From contig NZ_AZEA01000011.1 of assembly GCF_001435575.1 (NCBI RefSeq), positions 4,752-68,751 on the forward strand: a stretch of 64,000 nt of DNA, written 5' to 3'. This DNA comes from Lentilactobacillus sunkii DSM 19904 (GTDB taxonomy: Bacteria; Bacillota; Bacilli; Lactobacillales; Lactobacillaceae). This document shows, piece after piece, positions 9,249 through 16,873 of the stretch. Position 1 is the stretch's first letter. Each line of letters starts with the position of its first letter. The translations under genes were made by a program, and so were the position numbers. The notes beneath the pieces were generated by a model. The model ran no database searches and was not told where the DNA came from. It was given only the letters and a program-made list of their open reading frames with translations.

Positions 9249-9277
9249 TTGTTTTTTCTCCCAAAATAGAATATGAT
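9249..9277 (+). promoter_or_regulatory. pyrBC promoter
   Basis: TTGTTT (9249-9254) and TATGAT (9272-9277) with a 17-bp spacer; predicted transcription start near 9284, just ahead of the first PyrR hairpin. Confidence 0.7.
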
Positions 9278-9296
9278 TCTAAGTAATCAAACAGAA

Positions 9297-9402
9297 CCTT
9301 TAACATTAACCCCGTGAGGTTAAGAAGGTATGGCGAATCTTGAGGATAACTCAGGGCAAACTAAAACCTCTTTACCGAACGCGGTGAAGAGGTTTTTTGT
9401 TA
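9297..9402 (+). promoter_or_regulatory. PyrR attenuator 1 of pyrBC
   Basis: A PyrR-type anti-antiterminator: lower stem CCTT/AAGG (9297-9300 with 9325-9328), upper stem TTAACC/GGTTAA (9306-9311 with 9318-9323) and the diagnostic C-N-G-N-G-A hexaloop CCGTGA (9312-9317). It is followed by an intrinsic terminator whose 14-bp stem (9363-9376 with 9383-9396, one wobble) ends in T6. In known PyrR systems UMP-bound PyrR holds the hairpin and lets the terminator form when uridine nucleotides are plentiful. No pyrR gene lies in this window. Confidence 0.85.
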
Positions 9403-9420
9403 CATATCTAGATTCTTATT

Positions 9421-9516
9421 GACGATTTAACTGTTCCCGTGAGAGCAAAACGTCCTGGAATGTGGTTCCCTACACATAAGGAGCGCTTTGCGAACATGGC
9501 AAGGCGCTTTTAATTT
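9421..9516 (+). promoter_or_regulatory. PyrR attenuator 2 of pyrBC, in series with the first
   Basis: A second hairpin with the same hexaloop CCGTGA (9437-9442), upper stem GTTC/GAGC (9433-9436 with 9443-9446) and lower stem GACG/CGTC (9421-9424 with 9451-9454). A second terminator follows: AGCGCTTTGC with GCAAGGCGCT (9482-9491 with 9499-9508, one wobble), then TTTAATTTT right before the ribosome site of pyrB. Two complete units in one leader before one gene are unusual. Confidence 0.7.
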
Positions 9517-9531
9517 TAGGAGGAAATCACA

Positions 9532-10479
9532 ATGATGCAGATTACTAAACCGGTAAGTTTTGAAAATGTTGTAAGTATGGAAGACCTTTCAACCGACGAT
9601 GTTTTATCATTTATCCACGAAGCACAGGATTTCAAGGCCGGCAAGCAGATTGAATTGAAACGGCCAGTATACGCCGCCAACCTTTTCTTTGAAGGCAGCA
9701 CAAGAACTCACACCAGCTTTGAAATGGCAGAACGTAAATTAGGGCTTCAAGTTGTCAACTTTGACCCTGCAAACAGTTCATTAAGCAAGGGTGAATCAAT
9801 GAGTGACACAGTTAAGACATTCCAAGCTATTGGTGTTGACTTGGTTGCCATCCGTGATAAGAAGAACGAATACTACAAAGACTTAATCGCTGATCCAAAC
9901 ATCCATCTTGGAATTGCCAACGGTGGTGACGGTTCAGGACAACATCCATCACAATCATTGCTCGATATGATGACTATATATGAAGAGTTTGGTCATTTTG
10001 AAGGATTAAAGGTTGCCATCGTTGGTGACTTGACCCATTCACGAGTTGCCCGTTCCAACATGGAAGTATTAACCATGCTTGGCGCTCATGTCTACTTTGG
10101 CGGACCAAAGAAGTGGTACACCAAAGAATTTGCCAAGTACGGCGAATGGATGCCAATCGATGATTTAGTAGAAGAAATGGACGTTATGATGTTCTTACGG
10201 GTTCAGCACGAACGAATCGCTGATGACGAGAATGGTTCCTTCTCAGCTGAAAAGTATCATGAACAATACGGTTTAACTGCCGAACGTGAATCAAGAATGC
10301 CACAACAATCAATCATCATGCATCCAGCTCCCGTTAACCGTGGGGTTGAAATCGCCGATGAATTGGTTGAATGCGACAAATCCCGGATCTTCCAACAAAT
10401 GCACAACGGTGTATTCGTCCGCATGGCAATCATGACCAGCATGCTTCGTAACCGCGGCCTTATTAAGGAAGAATATTAA
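9532..10479 (+). CDS. pyrB: aspartate carbamoyltransferase, catalytic chain
   Basis: A 315-residue enzyme that transfers the carbamoyl group of carbamoyl phosphate to aspartate, the committed step of pyrimidine synthesis. Signatures: S-T-R-T-H-x-S-F-E at about 56-64 (carbamoyl-phosphate site), H-P-S-Q-S-L-L-D at about 138-145 and H-P-A-P-V-N-R-G-V-E near the C-terminus (aspartate site). Two adjacent ATGs (9532 and 9535) follow AGGAGG; either could start. No regulatory-chain gene is present, as expected for Gram-positives. Co-transcribed with pyrC, 21 bases downstream. Confidence 0.97.
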   Translation: MMQITKPVSFENVVSMEDLSTDDVLSFIHEAQDFKAGKQIELKRPVYAANLFFEGSTRTHTSFEMAERKLGLQVVNFDPANSSLSKGESMSDTVKTFQAIGVDLVAIRDKKNEYYKDLIADPNIHLGIANGGDGSGQHPSQSLLDMMTIYEEFGHFEGLKVAIVGDLTHSRVARSNMEVLTMLGAHVYFGGPKKWYTKEFAKYGEWMPIDDLVEEMDVMMFLRVQHERIADDENGSFSAEKYHEQYGLTAERESRMPQQSIIMHPAPVNRGVEIADELVECDKSRIFQQMHNGVFVRMAIMTSMLRNRGLIKEEY

Positions 10480-10500
10480 TAGCGAGGAGAATCTCAACTG

Positions 10501-11772
10501 ATGAAACGCATAATTGCTAACGGACAAGTCCTTGATCATGGAGAATTAGTTAAGCGCGATATTTTAATTGAAGACGACAAGGTGGCAGAGATTGCTCCTG
10601 AGATTTCCAGGGATGGGGTTAATGATGTCATTGACGCCAAAGGGAACTTTGTCAGTGCAGGGTTGATTGACGTTCATGTTCATTATCGACAACCTGGCCA
10701 GGAAGACAAAGAAACCATTAAAACCGGTAGTCATGCAGCTGCTCATGGTGGATTTACCACCGTATGTGCAATGCCCAATGTTACCCCGGCTCCAGACTCA
10801 GTTAATAATATAGAAGCTTTAATTAAATTGAACCAATCTGATGGGGCTGTCCACATCAAGCAATATGCGACCATCACGACCAATCGTGGTGGTGATGAAC
10901 TGGTTGATTTCAAAGCATTAAAAGATGCCGGTGCCTTTGCATTTAGTAACGATGGCAACGGGATTCAAAAGAGCAGCACAATGTACGAAGCGATGCAGCA
11001 GGCAGCCAAGCTCGATATGGCAATCGTTGAACACGTTCAAGACGATGATCTGACTTATGGTGGTGTCTTAAATGGTGGGGCTGCCAAGCGCCTTGGAATG
11101 AAAGAAATGCCATGGGTCAGCGAAACTGCTCAGGTTGCCAGAGATGTGATTCTCGCAGAAGCAACCGGCGTTCATTACCATGTCTGCCATGCATCATCCA
11201 AACATACCGTTAACGTGATCCGGGCTGCCAAGCAAGCTGGTATCAATGTTACTGCGGAGGTATCACCTCATCATCTGTTATTATCAGATGCTAACATCAA
11301 AGAAGATAATTCGATGTATAAAATGAATCCGCCTCTGCGTGGGGAAGATGACCGCCAAGCACTTATTAAAGGTTTGCTGGATGGGACTATCGACATGATT
11401 GCAACCGATCATGCACCTCATACCAAAGCAGACAAGGATCAGTCAATTGCGACTGCATCGTTTGGTATCACCGGTTCAGAAACAGCGTTCAGTATGCTGT
11501 ACACCAGATTTGTTAAAACCGGTCGATTTACCTTGGAACAGTTAATCAACTGGATGACCAACAAACCTGCATCAGTGTTTAAAATGAAAAATGCCGGCAC
11601 CCTCGAAGTGGGCCAGCCGGCAGACATTGCAATCTTTGATTTGAATCATGAACATGAGATCAAAGAAAGCGAGTACTTATCAAAAGGTAAAAATTCACCA
11701 TTCACAGGTGAAACCGTTTATGGCGACACTGTGATGACCTTGGTGGATGGAAAAATCGTCTATTCAAAATAA
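10501..11772 (+). CDS. pyrC: dihydroorotase
   Basis: A 423-residue amidohydrolase that closes carbamoylaspartate to dihydroorotate. The first metal-binding motif D-V-H-V-H-Y-R-Q-P-G lies at 57-66 and the later D-H-A-P-H block near residue 303. Length and motifs fit the type I (Bacillus-like) class. GAGGAG precedes the ATG. The operon ends here with a terminator, so the remaining pyr genes (D, F, E) must lie elsewhere; only carAB is close by. Confidence 0.96.
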   Translation: MKRIIANGQVLDHGELVKRDILIEDDKVAEIAPEISRDGVNDVIDAKGNFVSAGLIDVHVHYRQPGQEDKETIKTGSHAAAHGGFTTVCAMPNVTPAPDSVNNIEALIKLNQSDGAVHIKQYATITTNRGGDELVDFKALKDAGAFAFSNDGNGIQKSSTMYEAMQQAAKLDMAIVEHVQDDDLTYGGVLNGGAAKRLGMKEMPWVSETAQVARDVILAEATGVHYHVCHASSKHTVNVIRAAKQAGINVTAEVSPHHLLLSDANIKEDNSMYKMNPPLRGEDDRQALIKGLLDGTIDMIATDHAPHTKADKDQSIATASFGITGSETAFSMLYTRFVKTGRFTLEQLINWMTNKPASVFKMKNAGTLEVGQPADIAIFDLNHEHEIKESEYLSKGKNSPFTGETVYGDTVMTLVDGKIVYSK

Positions 11773-11775
11773 ATC

Positions 11776-11828
11776 AAAAAGCTGTGGTTCATCGAGACTC
11801 CTAACTCGGTGAACGGCAGCTTTTTTCT
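11776..11828 (+). terminator. pyrBC terminator
   Basis: Interrupted stem AAAAAGCTG...TTCA with TGAA...CAGCTTTTTT; the A-rich left arm may also serve the converging Nudix gene. Confidence 0.7.
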
Positions 11829-12379
11829 TATTTGATAAACATCATATAATAACCAATTGACGACACCGCTTGGGCAGTATTGACTTTGCCTTCTTTGATC
11901 CATTCAATCACTTGATCCAACGGTACTAACTCACTGTTCACGAATTCGTCTTTATCAAAATGACGTTGCACCCGTTCTTCCGGGTTGAATTTGATGAGCA
12001 TTAGATCGGCAAACTGATCCATGAAGCCTTCTGATGAAGTAATCCGGGTCATCTTGATGACCGATGTCGCAACGTAGCCGGTTTCTTCCCTCAGTTCACG
12101 GACAGCTGCCTGTTCGCTGGTTTCCCCAGGATTAACAATTCCGGCAGGTAACGAAACCGAATCACCGTTCACACCGGCGCGGTATTCACTGCTCATGACA
12201 ACCTGTCCATCGGGCGACAAAGCTAAAATGGTGATTGTCGGATCGGTTTTAATCAAGTCGCGCTCAATCTTTAAACCATCCGGAGTTTGAATGTGCAGTT
12301 GATCAACCGAGAAGACACGGCCCTTATAAACGTTTTTGTCATCGAGAATTTTTCCTGACTGATGCCATGTTTTGAACAT
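11828..12379 (-). CDS. Nudix hydrolase, ADP-ribose pyrophosphatase type
   Basis: A 183-residue Nudix protein, likely hydrolysing ADP-ribose to AMP and ribose 5-phosphate. The Nudix box G-x5-E-x7-R-E-L-x-E-E-x-G is complete at about 80-102, preceded by the S-L-P-A-G-I motif typical of the ADP-ribose branch. I start it at the ATG at 12377-12379, which has AAAGGAG at the right distance; a longer frame upstream to 12463 would cover the divergent promoter and has no ribosome site. Converges with pyrC. Confidence 0.88.
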   Translation of the reverse strand: MFKTWHQSGKILDDKNVYKGRVFSVDQLHIQTPDGLKIERDLIKTDPTITILALSPDGQVVMSSEYRAGVNGDSVSLPAGIVNPGETSEQAAVRELREETGYVATSVIKMTRITSSEGFMDQFADLMLIKFNPEERVQRHFDKDEFVNSELVPLDQVIEWIKEGKVNTAQAVSSIGYYMMFIK

Positions 12380-12415
12380 TTTGTGATCTCCTTTATAGTC
12401 TGATGAAAAAAGTGT

Positions 12416-12446
12416 TTGACAGCTGATTAATTGACCATGATACAAT
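12416..12446 (+). promoter_or_regulatory. promoter of the small hydrophobic-peptide transcript
   Basis: TTGACA (12416-12421) with either GATACA at 17 bp or the extended -10 TGATACAAT (TACAAT 12441-12446). Confidence 0.6.
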
Positions 12447-12493
12447 TTTAATGCTGCTGGCAACTTTATATAGACCAGGGGCGGTGAACTGAC

Positions 12494-12649
12494 ATATACC
12501 TATTACTGACAGCTGTGGTGGCTGTCGCTGGTAATTTGTTTACCCATGGCATACTTAGTTATTGGAAATGGTTATTGAATCTAATGATGAATGAGCCTAT
12601 CGGGAAACACTCTTATCGGCCGTCTGGTAGACATACGAGGCGAAAATAG
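12494..12649 (+). CDS. putative type I toxin peptide with non-standard start
   Basis: A short transcript unit runs from the promoter at 12416 to a terminator at 12654-12690. Inside it a frame of 51 codons encodes a hydrophobic segment (about residues 2-23, starting I-Y-L-L-L-T-A-V-V-A-V-A) followed by a basic tail ending R-H-T-R-R-K. There is no ATG, GTG or TTG near the ribosome site AGGGGCGGTGA (12477-12487); the codon at normal spacing in this frame is ATA (12494). A 16-base stretch over that codon (12491-12506) recurs with 14 matches at 12756-12771, where a convergent transcript begins. This mirrors the Fst-type locus at 47.7 kb. No family recognised by sequence. Confidence 0.45.
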   Translation: MYLLLTAVVAVAGNLFTHGILSYWKWLLNLMMNEPIGKHSYRPSGRHTRRK

Positions 12650-12653
12650 ACGA

Positions 12654-12690
12654 TGGAGCTCTGATATGACGAATCAGAGCTTCATTTTTT
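12654..12690 (+). terminator. terminator of the putative toxin transcript
   Basis: 12-bp stem TGGAGCTCTGAT with ATCAGAGCTTCA (one wobble), 7-base loop, then six T. Confidence 0.85.
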
Positions 12691-12696
12691 GTGTAT

Positions 12697-12772
12697 TAAA
12701 AAAGCCGCAACTCCGCGGCTTAAGTGTACCCGATTGACGAGGTCGGGTGTGAAAAGATATACACCTATTACA
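12697..12772 (-). ncRNA. putative antisense antitoxin RNA, about 75 nt
   Basis: On the minus strand an extended -10 (TATGGTAAAAT, core at 12779-12784) with TTGATG 16 bp upstream (12801-12806) would start an RNA near 12772. It ends at a terminator with stem AAGCCGC/GCGGCTT (12704-12710 with 12717-12723) and a T run. Its 5' end (complement of 12756-12771) matches the complement of the toxin start region 12491-12506 in 14 of 16 positions, so it can pair there. It also contains a CCCGA/TCGGG hairpin. Confidence 0.5.
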
Positions 12773-12819
12773 AGGTTCATTTTACCATATTTTGCCTACT
12801 CATCAAGTCCAAACTGTTC

Positions 12820-13134
12820 TTAGCTAGTCACTTTAATGCCAACAATACTAACCAACAGTAAGATCACAAATCCCCAGGTAATGGGAGAGATCTTGTCGCC
12901 GAATAAAATGATGCCAGCGATGACGGTTCCAACGGCACCAATTCCCGTCCAAACCGGGTAGGCGATACTCAGCGGTAGTGTTTTCGTGGCGTGTGCCAAC
13001 AGGAAGAAACTGATTAGCATGCCTACAATGGTGACGATTGAAGGGGTTAGGTTGGTAAATCCATGACTGTATTTCATCGCGGTTGCCCAGACAACCTCAA
13101 AGATCCCTGCAATAACCAAATATACCCAATTCAT
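12820..13134 (-). CDS. gdx: guanidinium exporter, small multidrug resistance family
   Basis: A 104-residue protein with four membrane segments. The start M-N-W-V-Y-L-V-I-A-G-I-F-E-V-V-W-A contains the essential membrane glutamate (Glu13), followed by K-Y-[ST]-H-G-F and A-Y-x-V-W-T-G-I-G-A-V-G, the pattern of SugE/Gdx rather than EmrE. Such proteins export guanidinium as dimers in exchange for protons. The ATG at 13132-13134 has a perfect AGGAGG; a longer frame upstream overlaps the structured leader. No partner subunit gene is adjacent, so it is probably a homodimer. Confidence 0.9.
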   Translation of the reverse strand: MNWVYLVIAGIFEVVWATAMKYSHGFTNLTPSIVTIVGMLISFFLLAHATKTLPLSIAYPVWTGIGAVGTVIAGIILFGDKISPITWGFVILLLVSIVGIKVTS

Positions 13135-13155
13135 AAAAAATCCTCCTAAAGAAAA

Positions 13156-13229
13156 AGGGTACCCCTCACAATTCCTTCTATGACCTAACGGAATTGTAAA
13201 AAGTACCAAAAGTTGCTGCCCGGTGGCAG
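13156..13229 (-). promoter_or_regulatory. structured 5' leader of gdx
   Basis: The leader contains a small hairpin CTGCC/GGCAG (13216-13229) and a larger one with outer stem GGTAC/GTACC (13158-13162 with 13203-13207) and inner stem ACAATTCC/GGAATTGT (13168-13175 with 13190-13197). In transcript order the larger hairpin is followed by CTTTTTC, so it could terminate. gdx genes are often under guanidine riboswitches, but I do not see the class I conserved blocks or the ACGR loops of class II here. Confidence 0.45.
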
Positions 13230-13249
13230 TCGAATATGAAGTTGATATT

Positions 13250-13278
13250 AGTGTAGCACATTTGGATTTGAAAGTGAA
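13250..13278 (-). promoter_or_regulatory. gdx promoter
   Basis: Minus-strand TTCACT (13273-13278) and TACACT (13250-13255), 17-bp spacer, placing the start about 110 bases before the gene. Confidence 0.55.
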
Positions 13279-13410
13279 TTCTCGGGTCACATTAGATGAC
13301 CGAATGATGTTCACGACGATACTCGCTAATATTGCCGTCGTTCATGATAATCACTAAAATTCATGTTTTAACTTATAGTCTGTTGGGACAAGAATCAAGT
13401 ATAGTGAAGA

Positions 13411-13860
13411 TTAATTTTTTAACTTCTGATTCACCGCAGCTACTTCTTTTCGAGCCGCAATCATACTTGTGAAATACATAATTGTGTATAAGATGATCCA
13501 TATAATTGTGAAACTGACGAATGAACCAAAGTTAAATGAAAACCATCCAGCTAAGAATGCGAGTGGAAGACAAATGAAGTAAGTCAGTGAAAAATGAATG
13601 ACCGTCATTTTGACAATACTCCAGTCTGTATCAGTGAAGATCAAAGAACTTACTGCAGAAACAACGCCGATCAACCCCCAAAGGACTGCTGAGGTAACAG
13701 TTGCTGTCAGCGTTCCATGAAATCTAGAAACAAATTCCATTGAAGATGGATAATATGTTGTTGAGCCGCTTGCATATGAAAGTATCAGTGAAATCATGAA
13801 ACCGATAAATACACCGCCAACAATCCCAATAACAGCGTTATTTATGACTTTCTTTATCAT
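13411..13860 (-). CDS. DUF3021 family membrane protein
   Basis: A 149-residue protein with four hydrophobic segments (about 8-28, 52-75, 83-105 and 112-133) and a short cytoplasmic C-terminal tail. In Firmicutes such proteins are usually paired with a LytTR-domain regulator, exactly as here: its start overlaps the stop of that gene by four bases (ATGA). By analogy it may hold or inhibit the regulator at the membrane; nothing in the sequence proves this. Confidence 0.75.
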   Translation of the reverse strand: MIKKVINNAVIGIVGGVFIGFMISLILSYASGSTTYYPSSMEFVSRFHGTLTATVTSAVLWGLIGVVSAVSSLIFTDTDWSIVKMTVIHFSLTYFICLPLAFLAGWFSFNFGSFVSFTIIWIILYTIMYFTSMIAARKEVAAVNQKLKN

Positions 13861-14294
13861 ATTAATCGCTCCTTTACCTGTTTCAAGTATCTTCTCGATG
13901 AACTGGTTTGTGTCCCGTTTTTGAAATAAATAAGGATAATCCCTGACTTTGAGAGTTGAAATTCAGATACAAAGTTCAAATTAATAATCTCGTTATTTGA
14001 AATACGGACAAAGTTACGAGGCAGATTATCAGCCAGTTCATAGAGCCGATTATTGACTGTAAAAGTTGCTTGGTCGACCGTCGATACATATACCTTTTTC
14101 TGATTTGCATAAAATGAAACACAAATATCAAGGGGCACATATTGGTTACGGTCACCTTTCTTACCAACAATCCGTGCAACTTCCTGTCCTTTGATGAATG
14201 AAATAATTTTATCGATCTGGGAGTCTTTGTTTCTTACTCCGAGTTCGACTGTATTAGGGCTTAACCCTTGAATAATTTTTACCATAACCTCCAT
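13857..14294 (-). CDS. LytTR-domain DNA-binding regulator
   Basis: A 145-residue protein whose second half (about 45-145) is a LytTR DNA-binding domain with V-N-N-R-L-Y-E-L, N-F-V-R-I-S-N-x-x-I-I-N-L-N and the terminal S-R-R-Y-L-K-x-[LV] pattern. It has no response-regulator receiver domain, so it is one of the stand-alone LytTR proteins. I chose the ATG at 14294, since the GTG three codons upstream is part of the GAGGTGAGG ribosome site. Operon with the DUF3021 gene. Confidence 0.85.
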   Translation of the reverse strand: MEVMVKIIQGLSPNTVELGVRNKDSQIDKIISFIKGQEVARIVGKKGDRNQYVPLDICVSFYANQKKVYVSTVDQATFTVNNRLYELADNLPRNFVRISNNEIINLNFVSEFQLSKSGIILIYFKNGTQTSSSRRYLKQVKERLI

Positions 14295-14429
14295 TACCCT
14301 CACCTCTTATGTTAATCATATAGTTTGATGCATCAGATTAGTATCTATTTTGGACAGGTGGCAGTTATAAGCGATAGATGGCACAAAAAATGGATGACAT
14401 CAGCCATCCACCGGTTCAACTATTGAAAA

Positions 14430-15596
14430 CTATTTCTGCAGTACCCGTACTCGATACACCGCGTCAATTTTCCCAAGCCGGTCAACCAACTTGTGTTCTT
14501 CCTCGTTCTTGAGATCGTCTAAATCGACAATGGTGTAGGCAACGCCATCTCGGGCTGCGTTGCTCATTCCTTCAATGTTAATGTCCGCATCTGCCAGCAA
14601 AGTGGCAATTTGACCAACCATGTTGGGGATGTTCTTATGAATCAGTGTGAGGCGATAAGGGGTGTTAAACGGCACCTGGAGATTTGGTAAATTAACCGAG
14701 TTTTGAATATTTCCGGTTTCCAAATAGGTCATGATGGTGTTGGCCCCTTGAGTAGCTCCATTGGCTTCAGCTTCAAGGGTTGAGCCGCCAATATGAGGGG
14801 TCACAACAACGTCTTCGCGATTCAATAAAATATTTTCACCGAAATCAGTATAGTAGGTTTTGATTTTTCGAGCATCTAAATAGTCGACAGCGGCTTCGTT
14901 ATCAACGATCCCGTCACGAGAATAATTGAACAACTTGACGCCGTCTTTCATGATTTCCATCTGTTCGGGTCCGATCAGGCCGGTGGTTTCTTCGTTCTTT
15001 GGCACGTGCACAGTCACGTAATCCGCTTGTTGAAGGGCTTCTCCAAGTGTATTGGCACGAGTGATGGTGGTCGAAATATGCCATGCGGCATCGGCTGATA
15101 AGTAAGGATCGTAACCAATGACTTTCATACCAAGGGCGCTGGCAGCATTGGCAACCAGTGAACCGACGTGACCGACACCGATCACAGCCAAAGTCCGGCC
15201 GGTTAATTCAGTTCCTTTGAACTTGGTTTTGTCCTTTTCAGTCCGAAGCGAAATATCGGCTCCACTGTTATGGGCAGCGTAATCAGCAGCAGCAAACAGA
15301 TTTCGTGATGATGATACCAGTAAGGCGATGATCAATTCCTTCACAGCATTGGCGTTACTTCCCGGTGTGTTGAAGACAGCCGTTCCGTTTTTGGTTGCCT
15401 GGTCCAACGGGATGTTGTTAAAGCCGGCGCCGGCTCTCGCAATGACCTTTAAGCTTTTAGGAAATTTTTGGTCATGAAGATTAACCGAGCGAATCAGATA
15501 AGCATCGGCATCATCCGTTTTGTTGATTTGGTAGTTATCAGTGAACCGGTCTAAGCCGGCTTGGGCGATGGCGTTATATGTTTTTACTTGATACAT
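14430..15596 (-). CDS. serA: phosphoglycerate dehydrogenase
   Basis: A 388-residue enzyme that oxidises 3-phosphoglycerate to 3-phosphohydroxypyruvate, first step of serine synthesis. N-terminal substrate domain, NAD-binding V-I-G-V-G-H-V-G near 140, the N-Y-S-R-D-G-I-V-D block with the substrate arginine, and the catalytic H-I-G-G-S-T-x-E-A motif near 272. The C-terminal 75 residues form an ACT domain, the usual site of serine feedback. Second gene of serC-serA, 11 bases after serC, so under the serine attenuator at 16.7-16.9 kb. Confidence 0.93.
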   Translation of the reverse strand: MYQVKTYNAIAQAGLDRFTDNYQINKTDDADAYLIRSVNLHDQKFPKSLKVIARAGAGFNNIPLDQATKNGTAVFNTPGSNANAVKELIIALLVSSSRNLFAAADYAAHNSGADISLRTEKDKTKFKGTELTGRTLAVIGVGHVGSLVANAASALGMKVIGYDPYLSADAAWHISTTITRANTLGEALQQADYVTVHVPKNEETTGLIGPEQMEIMKDGVKLFNYSRDGIVDNEAAVDYLDARKIKTYYTDFGENILLNREDVVVTPHIGGSTLEAEANGATQGANTIMTYLETGNIQNSVNLPNLQVPFNTPYRLTLIHKNIPNMVGQIATLLADADINIEGMSNAARDGVAYTIVDLDDLKNEEEHKLVDRLGKIDAVYRVRVLQK

Positions 15597-15607
15597 GTGA
15601 ATTCCCC

Positions 15608-16684
15608 CTATTGTTGTTTTTCAAAGTTGTGTAAGCAGTCAACCAACGCTTGGACGCCCTCAAGTGGCATGGCGTTGTACAGACTAGCCCGGAGACCACC
15701 GACGCTTCGGTGACCTTTTAGGTTCATCAATCCGGCATCGGCAGTGGCTTTGATCGCTTGTTTGTCGAGATCGTCATCCCCGGTGGTAAATGGAATGTTT
15801 GTGAGTGAACGGTCTGATCGTTTGATATGGTTGGCAAATAATTTTGAGTCATCCAGGAAATCATAGAGCAGGGATGCCTTTTGTTTGTTCAACTTTTCAA
15901 TTCCGGCAATTCCACCTTGTTCTTTCAGCCATTTCAATACGAGACCCGTCGCATAGATATTGAAGACTGGTGGCGTATTGAACATGGAATTTTTCTTAAC
16001 AAACAGACTATAGTTGAGGATGCTTGGGATGTGCTCAACCGGCTTAATCAAATCGTCTCGGACAATCACAAGCGTGACGCCAGCTGGGCCAAGGTTCTTT
16101 TGAACACCACCGAAGATCAGGCCAAAGTCTTTGACGTTGTATTCTTCAGCCATGAAGTTGGAAGATAAATCGCCAACCAGGGTGACATCACCATGTTCAG
16201 GAATCGTGTGGTAGGCGGTTCCTTCAATGGTATTATTAGTTGTGATGTGGAGATAATCATAATCACTTGCGGAGATTGGTTTATCATAATGGGGTAATTC
16301 TTGGTAATGCTGATCCTTGGTGGAAGCCAGAACGTCAACCTGATACTCGAGGTTGGCAGCTTCGTCGCCGGCTCGAGAAGCCCAGTGGCCACTGTCCAAC
16401 AGCGCAATCTTTTTGTGATTAGTTGCCAGGTTCATTGGAACGGCTGCAAATTGACCGGTACCACCGCCTTGGAAGAACAGGACTTGGTAGTTGTCCGGAA
16501 CGTGCATCAAATCCCGAACATCCTGTTCAGCGGTATTGATGATGTTGTCGAACAGTTCAGAGCGGTGGGAGATCTCCATGATGGACATTCCACTACCGTT
16601 AACCGAAGGGAGTTCGTCTTGAATCTGTTTGATTACTGGATCAGGAAGAGTTGCGGGCCCAGCCGCAAAATTATAGATAGTCAT
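15608..16684 (-). CDS. serC: phosphoserine aminotransferase
   Basis: A 358-residue PLP enzyme that converts phosphohydroxypyruvate to phosphoserine. The N-terminal Y-N-F-[AS]-A-G-P-A motif and G-G-G-x-G-Q-F motif (73-79) are typical; the PLP lysine is Lys196 in G-G-V-Q-K-N-L-G-P-A-G. I start it at ATG 16682-16684, with AAAGGAG at proper spacing; a longer frame to 16744 would run into the attenuator terminator. First gene of serC-serA. No serB in the window, so phosphoserine phosphatase is elsewhere (or the orphan phosphatase at 17073 could contribute; speculative). Confidence 0.95.
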   Translation of the reverse strand: MTIYNFAAGPATLPDPVIKQIQDELPSVNGSGMSIMEISHRSELFDNIINTAEQDVRDLMHVPDNYQVLFFQGGGTGQFAAVPMNLATNHKKIALLDSGHWASRAGDEAANLEYQVDVLASTKDQHYQELPHYDKPISASDYDYLHITTNNTIEGTAYHTIPEHGDVTLVGDLSSNFMAEEYNVKDFGLIFGGVQKNLGPAGVTLVIVRDDLIKPVEHIPSILNYSLFVKKNSMFNTPPVFNIYATGLVLKWLKEQGGIAGIEKLNKQKASLLYDFLDDSKLFANHIKRSDRSLTNIPFTTGDDDLDKQAIKATADAGLMNLKGHRSVGGLRASLYNAMPLEGVQALVDCLHNFEKQQ

Positions 16685-16731
16685 TACCAAATCTCCTTTG
16701 TATAAGTTAAAAGCCTGAGCAAAAACGACAT

Positions 16732-16763
16732 AAAAAGCTCCCACAGATAGACTGTGAGAGCTT
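16732..16763 (-). terminator. attenuator terminator of serC-serA
   Basis: 12-bp stem: plus-strand AAGCTCCCACAG (16735-16746) with CTGTGAGAGCTT (16752-16763), one wobble, five-base loop; in transcript sense it ends in T5. It lies between the leader peptide and serC. Confidence 0.85.
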
Positions 16764-16873
16764 CAAACTTGCGTTATTAGCGGTCTCACAGTGATGAAGA
16801 AGTTCATCTATGCAAGGCCTTTTGTGAATTCATGCGTCTCAAAAGATGGCCCACACAGATGTGACTGTAGACC
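16751..16873 (-). promoter_or_regulatory. serine attenuator, alternative pairing segments
   Basis: Four segments in transcript order. Segment 1 GGTCTACAG (complement of 16865-16873, inside the leader peptide frame) can pair with segment 2 CTGTGAGACC (complement of 16782-16791). Segment 2, as ACTGTGAGA, can instead pair 9 bp with segment 3 TCTCACAGT (complement of 16751-16759). Segment 3 is the left arm of the terminator. A ribosome stalled on the Ser codons just before segment 1 would mask it, free segment 2 for pairing with 3, and block termination. This is the trp-operon type of logic. Confidence 0.75.

Noticed and set aside
12380-12463. N-terminal extension of the Nudix gene
   Set aside because: No ribosome site, and it would cover the divergent promoter at 12416; the ATG at 12379 has AAAGGAG.
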